From: Flaccisagitta enflata
Taxonomy: Eukaryota > Chaetognatha > Sagittoidea > Aphragmophora
Length of the DNA stretch: 64,000 nt
NCBI GenBank assembly: GCA_965153355.1
Contig: OZ231127.1
Span: 77,252,001 to 77,316,000 of the forward strand
Reading direction: 5' to 3'
Shown here: positions 27,026-64,000 of the stretch, piece by piece
Layout of the letters: each line of letters begins with the position of its first letter
Position numbering within the stretch: position 1 is the stretch's first letter
The notes under the pieces: model-generated
What the model was told of the DNA's origin: nothing
Databases searched by the model: none
Seen by the model: only the letters and a program-made list of their open reading frames with translations
Position numbers and translations under genes: made by a program

Positions 27026-29374
27026 TTAGGGGGCCGCGGTCGTCAGTGGCGGCGGGGAAGAGAAGACGGAAGAGGACAACAACGCATCTCTGACTTCCGC
27101 TTTAACGGCATCGCCAAACTTATAAATGAGTCTCTTATTTGTCACCGGTTGGAACACTTTCTTCTTGTAATAAAATCGAATCGCGCGCGACAATTTATCG
27201 AAATTCATCGTCGGATTTTCCTTCTCTTCTCCCCACATTTGACCCAATTTGTGAGTGTCGTTGACGCGAAATTCCATATTGTCCACGTCCACCCACGAGA
27301 TAGTCGAAGGATTGTAGTCCGCGCTCTTCAGCAATTCCAGCACGAACTTCCACAAAGGACGCGCCGTCCGCGAACGACCGCGATGATTCTCCCTCACGGC
27401 GGCTGCTGATGCGGCGGCGGCGGTGGCGGCGGATGTGGCGGCGATTGATGCGGTGGTGGCTGCGGTCTTATGCGCATTCTTACCAGTTCCAGCCGCCGTT
27501 GATGGCTGCTGTACTCTGGGATGTTGGCGCTGTTTTTGTTGTTGTAATTGTAGCTGCTGTTGTTGTTGTTGATGCAGAAGAAGTTGTTGTTGCTGCTGCT
27601 GGTGCTGTAGGTATTGTTGCTGCCAAGTGTTTTTGTTTTCAGTGGAAGGTGAAAGATGGTGCAAGGTAGGGAGAGAGCCATCAGGAGGAAATGACGATGA
27701 CGACGTGAGATCGGTCTTGACAAAATGAGATGAGTAGGGAGAGGGAGAAGAGGAGGAGGAGGTGGAGGAGGCGGTTAGTAACCCCCCAAAGGCACCCAAG
27801 GCTCCGTTACGCGGCGAAGACGAAGTTGACGACGAGGACACCAAATCGTCTTCATCTTCATCATCTTCTCTCACTTCCATCTTCACTCCCAAAACCTCGA
27901 ATTTGGGCAACAAAGATTGTCCGTCGGATGACGCGCATGATGATGATGATGAGTCCATTGGATTTTGCTGTTGTTGTTGTTGTTGCTGCTGTTGTTGCAG
28001 AAGAAGACTCCCGTGGAAGTCGAGATTATTGTTGTTGTTGTTATTGTTGTCGATTGCGGGTTCCAGCATCCGGAAGTTGAGAACCTCGCCAAAAAGTTGA
28101 GTTCCAGCTCCGAACGAGTTTTGTCTATGGATCAAAGAGGCGCCCGACACATCCGGTAGAGCCGAATAGATGTAGTCACTATCGAAGGGTGGAAGTCCTG
28201 ACAAGGATGCGGCTGCAGATGCGTCGCCTCCAAACGTGCCGACGACGACGGGCGCCGGCGTCAGCATCGGAGGCATCAACGCCGCCTTCGAGGACATGAT
28301 CGCCGACAAGTTGAGCGGAATCGTGGATGAGATCGGCGAAGAAACCGGCGGAACTTCTTCGTCGTCGACGTCGCTCGCCTCGTCGTCGTCGTCGTCGTAC
28401 TCAGAGTCGGAAACTTCGGAAGATGATGATGATGAGGAATCGAAATCGTCGACGTCTACAAGTCGAGCTCGTTTGACGGACTCTTCGGCGTCAACTATCA
28501 AGATGAAATTGTCTTTATTGGATTTTCGTTTTTTTCTTTCTTCTCTTTTTTTCGCTTTTTCTTCGTTTTGTGTGGACAGAAGCTGACGGGTTTCTTCATA
28601 CAGTTTCGCTGCGATGAATGTTGTTGCGGCGTCGATGGGGGACTTGGAGCCGCCGTGGATGGCGTCGACGAAGCGTTGGAGGTCCCAAGATGCGAGTTGG
28701 GTGCCGTCGACGTTGTTGAATTTTTCGAGTCGAATTGACCAAGTTTCTAGTTGATGTTTGCCCGCGACGAAAGTGATGAATTTAATGACATCTTCGGTAC
28801 CCCATCGCTTTATGTAGGAGAAATTGGAAACGGGAGAAGAGGACGATGGGGAGGAAGTGGGGGAGGAGGAGGAAGAGGAGGAGGGAGCAGTAACCCCGAT
28901 GTGTTGTTTGCTACTTCTTTTTCTTCTTCTTACGTTTTGTCTAGTTTGTCGCAAATGAAAGTCGATTTTGTCCATTTCATTTCCATTTGAATGACGATGA
29001 CGACGACGACGATGATGATGATTGCGACCGCGTCCACTCATAGCGCGATTTATTGAGCTAAGGAGGATGTTGTCATTGACTTTGTTGTCATCTTCTTCGT
29101 TGTCATCATCGTCGTCACCGCCGTCGTCTAAAACGGCAATGTTAGCCATAACAGAGCGGACCATCCCGGGAGAAGACGGCGAGTAAGAGGAGGACGAGGA
29201 GGAGGAAGTTGACGATCCGGAACCTGTCGTCGTCGTTGTCGTCGTCGTCATCACCGTCGTCGATGGCGGTGGTTCCGCTTGAAGTAACAACGTCGCGTCA
29301 GATGAAGGTTGAACCATCATCACAGGCAGATAAGTCTTAGTGCCGTGAGGATCAGTAGTCATCGCCATTATCAT
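27026..29374 (-). CDS. ETS-family transcription factor with Pointed domain, single exon
   Basis: A 782-residue nuclear DNA-binding protein. Residues about 190-266 form a Pointed/SAM domain (WGTEDVIKFITFVAGKHQL, FNNVDGTQLASW, AAKLYEETRQLL), a protein-interaction module of ETS factors. Residues about 671-755 form the ETS winged-helix domain: PLWKFVLELLKS, then WGEEKENPTMNFDKLSRAIR, the recognition helix with its usual Arg pair changed to RAIR, and FYYKKKV plus RLIYKFGD. Between them lie acidic, Ser-rich and poly-Gln segments and a Lys/Arg-rich block after the Pointed domain. The N-terminal third has Ser/Thr runs, an acidic stretch and HHHRRRRHRH. Domain order matches PNT-ETS proteins such as the ESE/ELF3 and ETS1/Pointed groups; I cannot assign the subgroup. 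No intron interrupts either domain, unlike typical PNT-ETS genes. The start is the first ATG of the MIMAMTTD segment. Confidence 0.95.
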   Translation of the reverse strand: MIMAMTTDPHGTKTYLPVMMVQPSSDATLLLQAEPPPSTTVMTTTTTTTTGSGSSTSSSSSSSYSPSSPGMVRSVMANIAVLDDGGDDDDDNEEDDNKVNDNILLSSINRAMSGRGRNHHHRRRRHRHSNGNEMDKIDFHLRQTRQNVRRRKRSSKQHIGVTAPSSSSSSSPTSSPSSSSPVSNFSYIKRWGTEDVIKFITFVAGKHQLETWSIRLEKFNNVDGTQLASWDLQRFVDAIHGGSKSPIDAATTFIAAKLYEETRQLLSTQNEEKAKKREERKKRKSNKDNFILIVDAEESVKRARLVDVDDFDSSSSSSSEVSDSEYDDDDDEASDVDDEEVPPVSSPISSTIPLNLSAIMSSKAALMPPMLTPAPVVVGTFGGDASAAASLSGLPPFDSDYIYSALPDVSGASLIHRQNSFGAGTQLFGEVLNFRMLEPAIDNNNNNNNNLDFHGSLLLQQQQQQQQQQQNPMDSSSSSCASSDGQSLLPKFEVLGVKMEVREDDEDEDDLVSSSSTSSSPRNGALGAFGGLLTASSTSSSSSPSPYSSHFVKTDLTSSSSFPPDGSLPTLHHLSPSTENKNTWQQQYLQHQQQQQQLLLHQQQQQQLQLQQQKQRQHPRVQQPSTAAGTGKNAHKTAATTASIAATSAATAAAASAAAVRENHRGRSRTARPLWKFVLELLKSADYNPSTISWVDVDNMEFRVNDTHKLGQMWGEEKENPTMNFDKLSRAIRFYYKKKVFQPVTNKRLIYKFGDAVKAEVRDALLSSSVFSSPPPLTTAAP

Positions 29375-29646
29375 TTTGATACAAATATATCAGATTGACT
29401 TTGCAACAGTTTTGTATGATTTGTTATTTTTACTTATTTTGATTGAATCCCGTATTGATCAAATCGCGCTGTACGCATGAGCATTTTTTCGGACGCGCTT
29501 AGTGTAGTGAGAAGGTTCTCGCGCGATGTGGAGGCTTTTATACTTCTTATTAGTTCCTCAATTAAGTTTCAAAGTTCTCAGAAAGGACAAACCCGCTTCG
29601 TAAGAAAAAGAATTTTCCGTTTTATATACTAAGAATTGAGTTATCA

Positions 29647-29736
29647 TTACGGGAATCCCCTTTCCTGCTGCTGCTGTTGCTGAGGCGGCGTTGGGTCGCG
29701 CTGCTGCTGCGGCTGTTGCGGCTGCCTGGGTACCAT
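29647..29736 (-). other. Candidate upstream ORF in the ETS 5' leader
   Basis: A 29-codon frame (MVPRQPQQPQQQRDPTPPQQ...) starts at AAGATGG and ends in TAA about 270 bp before the ETS start. The CAG-rich sequence could equally be a spliced-out coding remnant or a plain repeat. Confidence 0.35.
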
Positions 29737-30664
29737 CTTTTCCTGTCGCGGATCTTGTTTTTCCCCTAAATCCACAAAATTTTCTTCAAAAGAACGCTTG
29801 AAATCTTATTCTGAGTATCTGAGTGATGACATCAATAGTTTAATTGTAGCAAATCTTAGATATAATTGATTTTGAAATGGGTGCTGGATATTTAAGGTTG
29901 ACTCATGGTTGTCTTTTGGAATATGTACAATCAGTGAGGCAGATTTCAATTCAAAATAGTGGGTGTCACAAGTTTTTCTAAATTATGGGAAAATCAGGTA
30001 GATGTGAGGAATGTGGGGGCACGATTCATCACACATATCTATTTCTCTTTTATGTCACATGCATATAACACAAGCATATGGATTTAAACTTTATAATCTT
30101 CTATGCTAATTGGTTGGTCAGTTGGTTCATCCATCAGTTTTATCAATCGGCAACACCTAACTTTTTAAAGGATTTTCAAGCCATGCTTCTTTCATCCATG
30201 ATTCTGCCCCAATGCTTGACTAAGCTTTTTCATCACTGCCCCAGCCAAACTGCATGAGAGCAGGATAATCCTATATCTTTATTATGTTTTAAGATGGATT
30301 TATTTATGTTGTTTGTATCAAACTTGATGTAGTGTAGTGCTGCTTATAAAAGTTTATTTTTTAGTTCCTGTTGTTTCTTATCTCAAAAGGAATAATCGGG
30401 ATTTTTCATTTTAACTCCTTCTCATTGGTCAAAAAAATACTGCATCTGAAAAGAGCTGCGGCGGCGAACCAATCGCAAAAGAACAAATCGTTTTGACGCA
30501 AAAGAATTTTTTTATCAATATCTGTTATAAATGAGTTTTGAACCATTCTATGAGACTATGACATCGGGGCTCGGGAGTAGCTTATTAGTATCTATACCAC
30601 TCCAGTTTTCAAACTCGCCAAGCCCACCATGCTTTCTCACATAGAATTGTGGGAAAGACCGTTT

Positions 30665-31385
30665 TTGGGCAGCGGCTCCAATGGACCGATGTCCTGTAGA
30701 ACACAGGGGGGAATTTCCAGACGTCTGCCCTTCTATCCGTCCGTCCATCTTTCCATCCCCCCGTTGATTATCAAGGCCTCAAATTAGCCCTCCCAGACCT
30801 CAATTATGCCCTCCAGGCCTCTAATCAGCCCTCATAGCTTGAAATCGGCACCCCAGGCTTCTAATCAGCCCCCCGTACCTTAAATTTGCCCCTCAGACCT
30901 CAAATCTGCTCTCCAAGGCTTAGTTTGGTACTGTTTTCAAATTAGGTGATGTCTTTTGTTTTACTGACTTCCTAAGCAGGTTTTTATTTAGGGTTAGGGC
31001 CTTAGGGGTAGGGTTAGAGTTAGGGTTGGGGATGGAGGTGGTGTTTGAGTTAGGGTTAAGGTCAGGGCTAGCGTCAGGGCTGGGTGAGAGCTGGGTTAAA
31101 TACATTTCAACCCGAATCTACTCAAATTAAAGCTTCGCCCAAATGGGAAAACCCGATAAAAACAAAAGATCAGTATCGTCTTTGATATTTTTTCCCTTAG
31201 TTCCGCCCTCCAGCCCTTAAATATGCATTTAGTGGCCTAAATCAGAAATATACCTCCTCAAGACATCTGGAAATTCATCCATGTGTTCTACAGGACATCA
31301 GCCCTCTGGGGCCGCTGCCCTGCTCTCACTTCACTTCTTCACTGGATCACTCCAAGCAAGGCATTGGGTACCGCTGACCATTTGC
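30665..31385. repeat. Dispersed inverted-repeat element (GGGCAGCGGC family)
   Basis: GGGCAGCGGCTCCAATGGACC and GATGTCCTGTAGAACACAGG on the left are mirrored at 31260-31320 (ATGTGTTCTACAGGACATC ... GGGGCCGCTGCCCTGC), followed by GGTACCGCTGACC. The TTAGGG-like array lies between the arms. The words CCTGTAGGACACAGGAGTGA in the foldback arm at 13430 belong to the same family. Confidence 0.7.
30988..31085. repeat. Degenerate telomere-like TTAGGG array
   Basis: Several GGGTTAGGG words (TTAGGGTTAGGGCC, GTAGGGTTAGAGTTAGGGTT) spread over about 100 bp with drift, as in interstitial telomeric repeats. Confidence 0.65.
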
Positions 31386-31605
31386 GATCCTTGGATGACT
31401 AGTTTAGCATTAGATAAATCTTTATTTTGACGCTTGTGCAATAAATCTGACAATTTCAATTTAGCAGTTTCTGATTCAATGTTTTTATTGAAATCATGCC
31501 TCTTTGAAACTCTTTGGTGCTTAGCTTTTATATTGTCAATTTTTCACGTCCTGGCAGCCAGAACGTGGTGGACGGGGCGTGTATAAGCCACTTTCGGCCG
31601 ATTGG

Positions 31606-31799
31606 TTTTTAGTCGCGTGCACGCGACTCTACAACCCGCTTCGTCCGTCGTTCGGTTGTTTGGTCGGTTGTTCACACTTTACTTTTTTTATGATTTTTTT
31701 TCTTTGACCTCACTGCTCCTGCCCAAATAGTCTGGTGACCTAAAATATGGCCCCTGCCCACCCGCACGCGACTTCAGTAGCCGTGTATCCGGCCTTGTT
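31606..31799 (+). repeat. Dispersed ~200-bp element, GTCGCGTGC variant
   Basis: Starts TTTTTAGTCGCGTGCACGCG and ends GTAGCCGTGTATCCGGCCTT, the reverse orientation of the copies at 10107 and 11783. Terminal and distal 10-mers pair exactly. Confidence 0.92.
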
Positions 31800-32359
31800 C
31801 TTTGTGAAAGCAGTTTTTGGTCTTTGGACAGAGCTCACCCGCACGCGACTGTTGGGTTAGTTTTTTTCGAATCCGGTATGATCTAATCTGGTATTGGATC
31901 TATGATAAGAAACTACACGCTTTTCTTTTCATAACAACACTGTTTATAAGAACATCAGCCTCAATTTGGCAAAAAAAAAAGAACATGCCTGAGCCTCAGA
32001 TTTTAAGATTAGAACGTTACTTTTTAAAATGATTTGATTAAATATAATGAAATATCCTTTAATTCAATATTGAAATGTTGATTTTTGAAAAAAACTATTT
32101 ATTGTTCTTTAAACATTGATGTCACTTTTCTTTATGTATGTAAGAAAAATGATTTTTTTTCTGACAGTTGCTTGGAATAACAAACTATAAGAATTACATA
32201 TTGTAATTGCAAAATTATAGAAGAATTATCTAATTAAAAAATAAAAAATGTTAAGAACATTTGAGCCTCAAAATGGGGCTAAATATAAGAACGCTGAGGC
32301 TCACTTCAGAAATCCACTGGCCAATATCTAGTTGTTTCTCGCACATCTCAGCTCACGCC

Positions 32360-32475
32360 TTTTTAGGTGCGACAAAGCACCTCTATAACTGGCTGTGTCC
32401 GTCGGTCTGTCGGTCTGTAACGCAAATGTTCGACGATCCACACGTCGCACCTTATTGGCCTACTTGGCCTTGTTT
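32360..32475 (+). repeat. Dispersed element, GGTGCGAC variant (short)
   Basis: Starts TTTTTAGGTGCGACAAAGCA with local hairpin partner GCACCT at 32377-32382. The distal GTCGCACCT at 32444-32452 complements the terminal AGGTGCGAC at 32365-32373. It ends TTGGCCTTGTT. The interior is reduced to the GTCCGTCGGTC tract. Confidence 0.88.
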
Positions 32476-34258
32476 ATGGTAGTATCAATCATTATGATGC
32501 ACGCTCTACACATGACAACTAAGTTGAACTACTGACTAATGAGAGGTTATTCTTAGATGAGGGAAATTAACCTTTGACGTATTTGAAAGTTGATTAGGTA
32601 ATTTCGTTGTTTTTCGAAGAGATACTCTGATCATGCTCGCATTAATGGTGTACTATTTCAGCACAAGTTATGAAATATGAAGGTATTTCTGAAACAAAAA
32701 ACTGCTAAGTTCAGGTAAACTAACTCCTACGTAAAAATACATTCTGTCTACTGAACATGATTCTGAATATGTGAAAAAGAGGGCATTTTTTGTAACGAAA
32801 ATTTAAGGTTATCATCACGAAACAAAAATTTACAAACAATCACATTTTTTTCGCGCAAGATTAAAGCGCCTGTGCATTACTATAATTCACGCCATAAATT
32901 ATTCCTATTAGAACAGTGTCATTAAATAAAGCTCCCATAGGAAAATAATAATTTCTTTTACTGTAAATGCGGTCCCTCTTCCACTGAACTTCCACTGAAT
33001 AATACGAACTAATTATAATTCAAGGTGGATATTCTCAGAATTAAATCACTCAATCGGGATGACGAAGGTTAATAACTGGTTCTCAAACCGTTTTTCTTTT
33101 TTAAAAGAACTTTCTTCAAAGATAAAAAAACCTGATTCAGCTTAAAACTTAAAAAGATCCCAATCGCGATCGACTCTTTTAATTTCAAAGGTAGAAAGTG
33201 CTTATTTACATGATCAAGAATACTGGCCTTGTTCATATTTCTTTTATTATTTGTTTTAAGGTAAAAAAATCCCAATTTCTTTTTCATTCCATCCAATTTT
33301 TTGCGTCTCAAATGAATGAGCGCACACACAGCGCTCCGGATCCCACCATCACGAAAAATAAGTACCTGTCACCCTCCAATCACCTCCTCATCACCACCCA
33401 TTCACTTAGTGGTATCGCGTCGGTGATACGCTAACTTATGAGGTGTGTGGTAAATTTGAACGTATTTTGAGGGAATCAAGTTGCTTTCTTTACATCTATA
33501 ACATGTCATCATATATCCCCCCATGTCATACGTTATGATTGCAAGCCATTATGACATACGTTGTAAACGCAAAACATGAACATGAACTGGGCCAAAAATT
33601 CTCAAGCAGCTGCGGACCGCACTTTTCAATCAATTAAGAAGAATATCGACTAAACTCTACGAGACGAGAAATAATCATACACAATGAATATCAACACTTA
33701 AACGAATGTGTCGCAAATAAACATAAACCGAGAAATACTGTTGAATTGCAGCTAGCAACAAGAATGAGGGGTTTGGGGTAAATCGAGACTCATTAGAGGA
33801 AGAAACGTAGTTATGTATATATACAGTATTGCAAATGGCAGTGAGCATTTTTTGTGTATTTTTGTTCCTGGTTTGTTGGTTTTTTTGGGTGTAAAGAAAG
33901 ATTCAAAACTGCAACTCCTCCTTCCGCTCCCGAGGCGTGAAATCTCGGTCTCCACTAAGTCAAATCTTATTCACATAAAATATCATTTTTTCCAATTTCA
34001 CTCTTATTGTATTCAACCCTGAGCAGGCAAGTGCTCAAAATGGCAACGACGGATATTTAGTGTTTTTAAATCAAAAGAATCTTTTTTTTTGTCCTCGTTT
34101 TTTTAAACACACTTATGTTTCCATCACCATTTCTCGCACAGGCTGTGTGTAAGTTTGATCACAGAGATTTCTGAGACAGTCATTCTCTCTTTAATGTTGG
34201 TTTCTAGTTTTCTTCTCTCTCTTTCTCTCGCTCATTTTGCATCGGCAAAGTCCAGAAA

Positions 34259-34419
34259 ACAAGGTCGGATGCACGGCCAATACCAGTTGCGGACGGGTGG
34301 GCAGGGGCGGAAATGCGCATTTTCACACTTTTCGACCCGTGGTCACGGACCGACGGACGGACCGACAGAGCAACGGACGGACAAAGGCGCTTGTAGAGTT
34401 CCGTGTCCGCAACTAAAAA
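34259..34419 (-). repeat. Dispersed element, GTTGCGGAC variant
   Basis: Opens AACAAGGTCGGATGCACGG. AGTTGCGGAC at 34285-34294 pairs with GTCCGCAACT at 34405-34414 over 10 of 10 bases. It closes with AAAAAG. Confidence 0.9.
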
Positions 34420-34454
34420 GAGAGTTCAAAACTATTTCTCTGCCTTTAAATGCA

Positions 34455-62374
<27,920 letters not shown>

Positions 62375-62464
62375 CTGTAAGAAGAAAGGAATAACAAGTG
62401 AAAACCAGACAAAACAAAAAACAGGTTGTAACAATTATCATTGAATCAACAAAGCGAAAGATGA

Positions 62465-62467
<3 letters not shown>

Positions 62468-62535
<68 letters not shown>
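62468..62535. repeat. (AAC)n microsatellite
   Basis: A pure trinucleotide run upstream of the first exon seen. Confidence 0.96.
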
Positions 62536-62539
62536 GAAG

Positions 62540-63378
62540 GTTGAGCAATCAAAAGAAGATGCTAGACAAGAGCATTTACATGCTTTTCGTTTTATAAGAG
62601 CACCGTTTTCAAGAACATTAGCCTATGATTTTGATGAAAATATATCTAAAGAACCTTTGATGTTTGCTTAAAATGACAAAAACTTTTGATGAAGTAAAAA
62701 AAACTACATAATAATGGAAGAATTTAAAACCGTGTATGCACCGGAAAATCATCTTTACTTGGGCCATGGAGGTTCTGGCAGGGGCAGGGGCAAGGCGGTG
62801 GTGTATGTTATCTTACATGGGCAAGCCTTTTATTTTTAGTCTACAAATGTCCCGCCACCACTTCTATCACAAATTTGTTTTTCAAACAAAAGAGAATCAG
62901 AAATTTTCAGAATCGAGCCCACTATTGGCCCAGGAAAAACAATGACTTCTCTTCGATTCTTACTTCTCAGCTGTTGATACCGTCGGAGCAGTGCAAAGTT
63001 TAAGGATACAGAACCCGGCGAAAAGGCAAAACAATAGAGGCCGAACATAAAAGGAAAAATGTTCCTGACTCATCAAGGGACAGAACTCAGTGGCCAAGTT
63101 GGTAACTAGGTTACCAGATCTGGTAACCTGGGAGGGTCCCCTAGTAACCTGGTTGGGCATCTGGTAACTTGGTAACCTGTCTGGTAATTTATTGGAATTT
63201 TATCTGGTAACTTTGGTAACTTGGGGCAAAAATCTGGTAACTTTGGTAACCTGGGAGAAAAATTTGGTAATTTTGGTAATTTTTTAAATGATTTGAAGAA
63301 ATCTAAATCTAAAATTTTTACATGAATCATTCATATTGAGCGTCTTATCATTCACCATGCATATGTCACTAAGACATA

Positions 63379-63432
<54 letters not shown>

Positions 63433-64000
63433 ACTCTCTGTGTCCCTCTCTTACTCTTACTCTTACTATAACAGATTGCTACTTCCTGTTTCACCCAAAA
63501 GGATTGTAATTGTAATTTATGTTTAAACCAAAGGCGTTTTTAGTTGTGTATAAGAAGTTTTACACATTGCTGTCCTGATTCCTTTGTGCGTCGGTCAATC
63601 CACTTATTGATTTGTCCATCAGTCCATTTAATATCTTTAAATACTGGTTTTCTTTTGTCCTTTTTATGGGTTTTTAAGTCAAGTTTAAATTATGAGTATT
63701 GAGTGTCTATATTAGTTGTGTTATTGCTCGTCCTACCATTTGCGACTTTTGCACTTTGTAGGGCTTGTTGATATATAATATATATTTTTAAATGCTGCAA
63801 AAGAAGAACTCTAATGAAGCTTCGAAAACAAACCAAGTGCTAGACCTAACCCTATCCCCAGCTTTATCTCTACCCCAAACCTTAGCTCATCACTTTCTTA
63901 ATAACACTTTAAAAACAAAAAGCCAGGTCTTGGTGGTAATGAATACCAAATACGGGGATCATTGTTAGAGCATACCCGCTAATGGAGCATGACTGCCAAA
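62540..64000. other. No gene seen
   Basis: Contains degenerate TGGTAAC-rich words at 63096-63285, (TC)n at 63379-63428 and AT-rich DNA. I looked on the minus strand for the missing first half of apple-1 and a signal peptide exon and found neither. Confidence 0.5.

Larger units (their letters stand above)
29740..34450. other. Intergenic stretch between the ETS gene and the modular gene
   Basis: No exon that I can support. It contains dispersed repeats at about 30665-31385, 31606-31799, 32360-32475 and 34259-34419, and the TTAGGG-like array at 30988-31085. The remainder is AT-rich. Confidence 0.55.

Overview
This is nuclear DNA from an invertebrate animal. It has spliced genes with GT..AG introns, metazoan-type domains (ETS/Pointed, RING-CH, PAN/apple, WAP, F5/8 type C) and very high repeat content. 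I see no operons, CRISPR arrays, rRNA or convincing tRNA. I cannot name the phylum from the sequence alone. Most long open frames in the window are translations of microsatellites and are not genes.

Four genes are supported. (1) At 3702-4481 (-) there is an intronless 259-codon frame with a conserved-looking basic and acidic motif but no family I can name. (2) At 27026-29374 (-) there is an intronless 782-codon ETS transcription factor with a Pointed domain and a C-terminal ETS domain. (3) From 34455 to 62374 (-) I assembled at least 14 exons of a large modular extracellular protein by matching splice phases: apple/PAN domains, a WAP domain, a Ser/Thr-rich stalk, two more apple domains and a C-terminal discoidin (F5/8C) domain ending in a stop. 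The 5' end is missing. (4) From 38243 to 45053 (+) there is a MARCH-type (RING-CH plus transmembrane segments) E3 ubiquitin ligase. It lies wholly inside the 11-kb intron 12 of gene 3, on the opposite strand.

Layout: 0-3.6 kb, microsatellites and a 21-bp minisatellite. 3.7-4.5 kb, the 259-codon gene. 4.9-5.4 kb, a broken Tc1/mariner transposase relic. 8-11 kb, giant CTTT and AG microsatellites. 10.1-12 kb, three copies of a dispersed ~200-bp element. 12.1-20.04 kb, an ~8-kb foldback structure with inverted arms carrying nested palindromic transposons; two of these have clear empty sites in the opposite arm. 20.3-26 kb, minisatellites and dispersed repeats. 26.5-29.7 kb, the ETS gene. 30-34 kb, dispersed repeats and a short TTAGGG-like array. 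34.4-62.4 kb, the modular extracellular gene with the nested MARCH gene, a hAT-like element and two satellite arrays. 62.5-64 kb, no gene seen.

The most unusual signal is in the ~200-bp dispersed element. Its terminal ~10 bases differ from copy to copy, but they are matched by compensating changes in an internal segment near the other end, and usually also in a local hairpin partner. A second pattern is that about half of the introns of the modular gene begin within a few tens of bases of a microsatellite.
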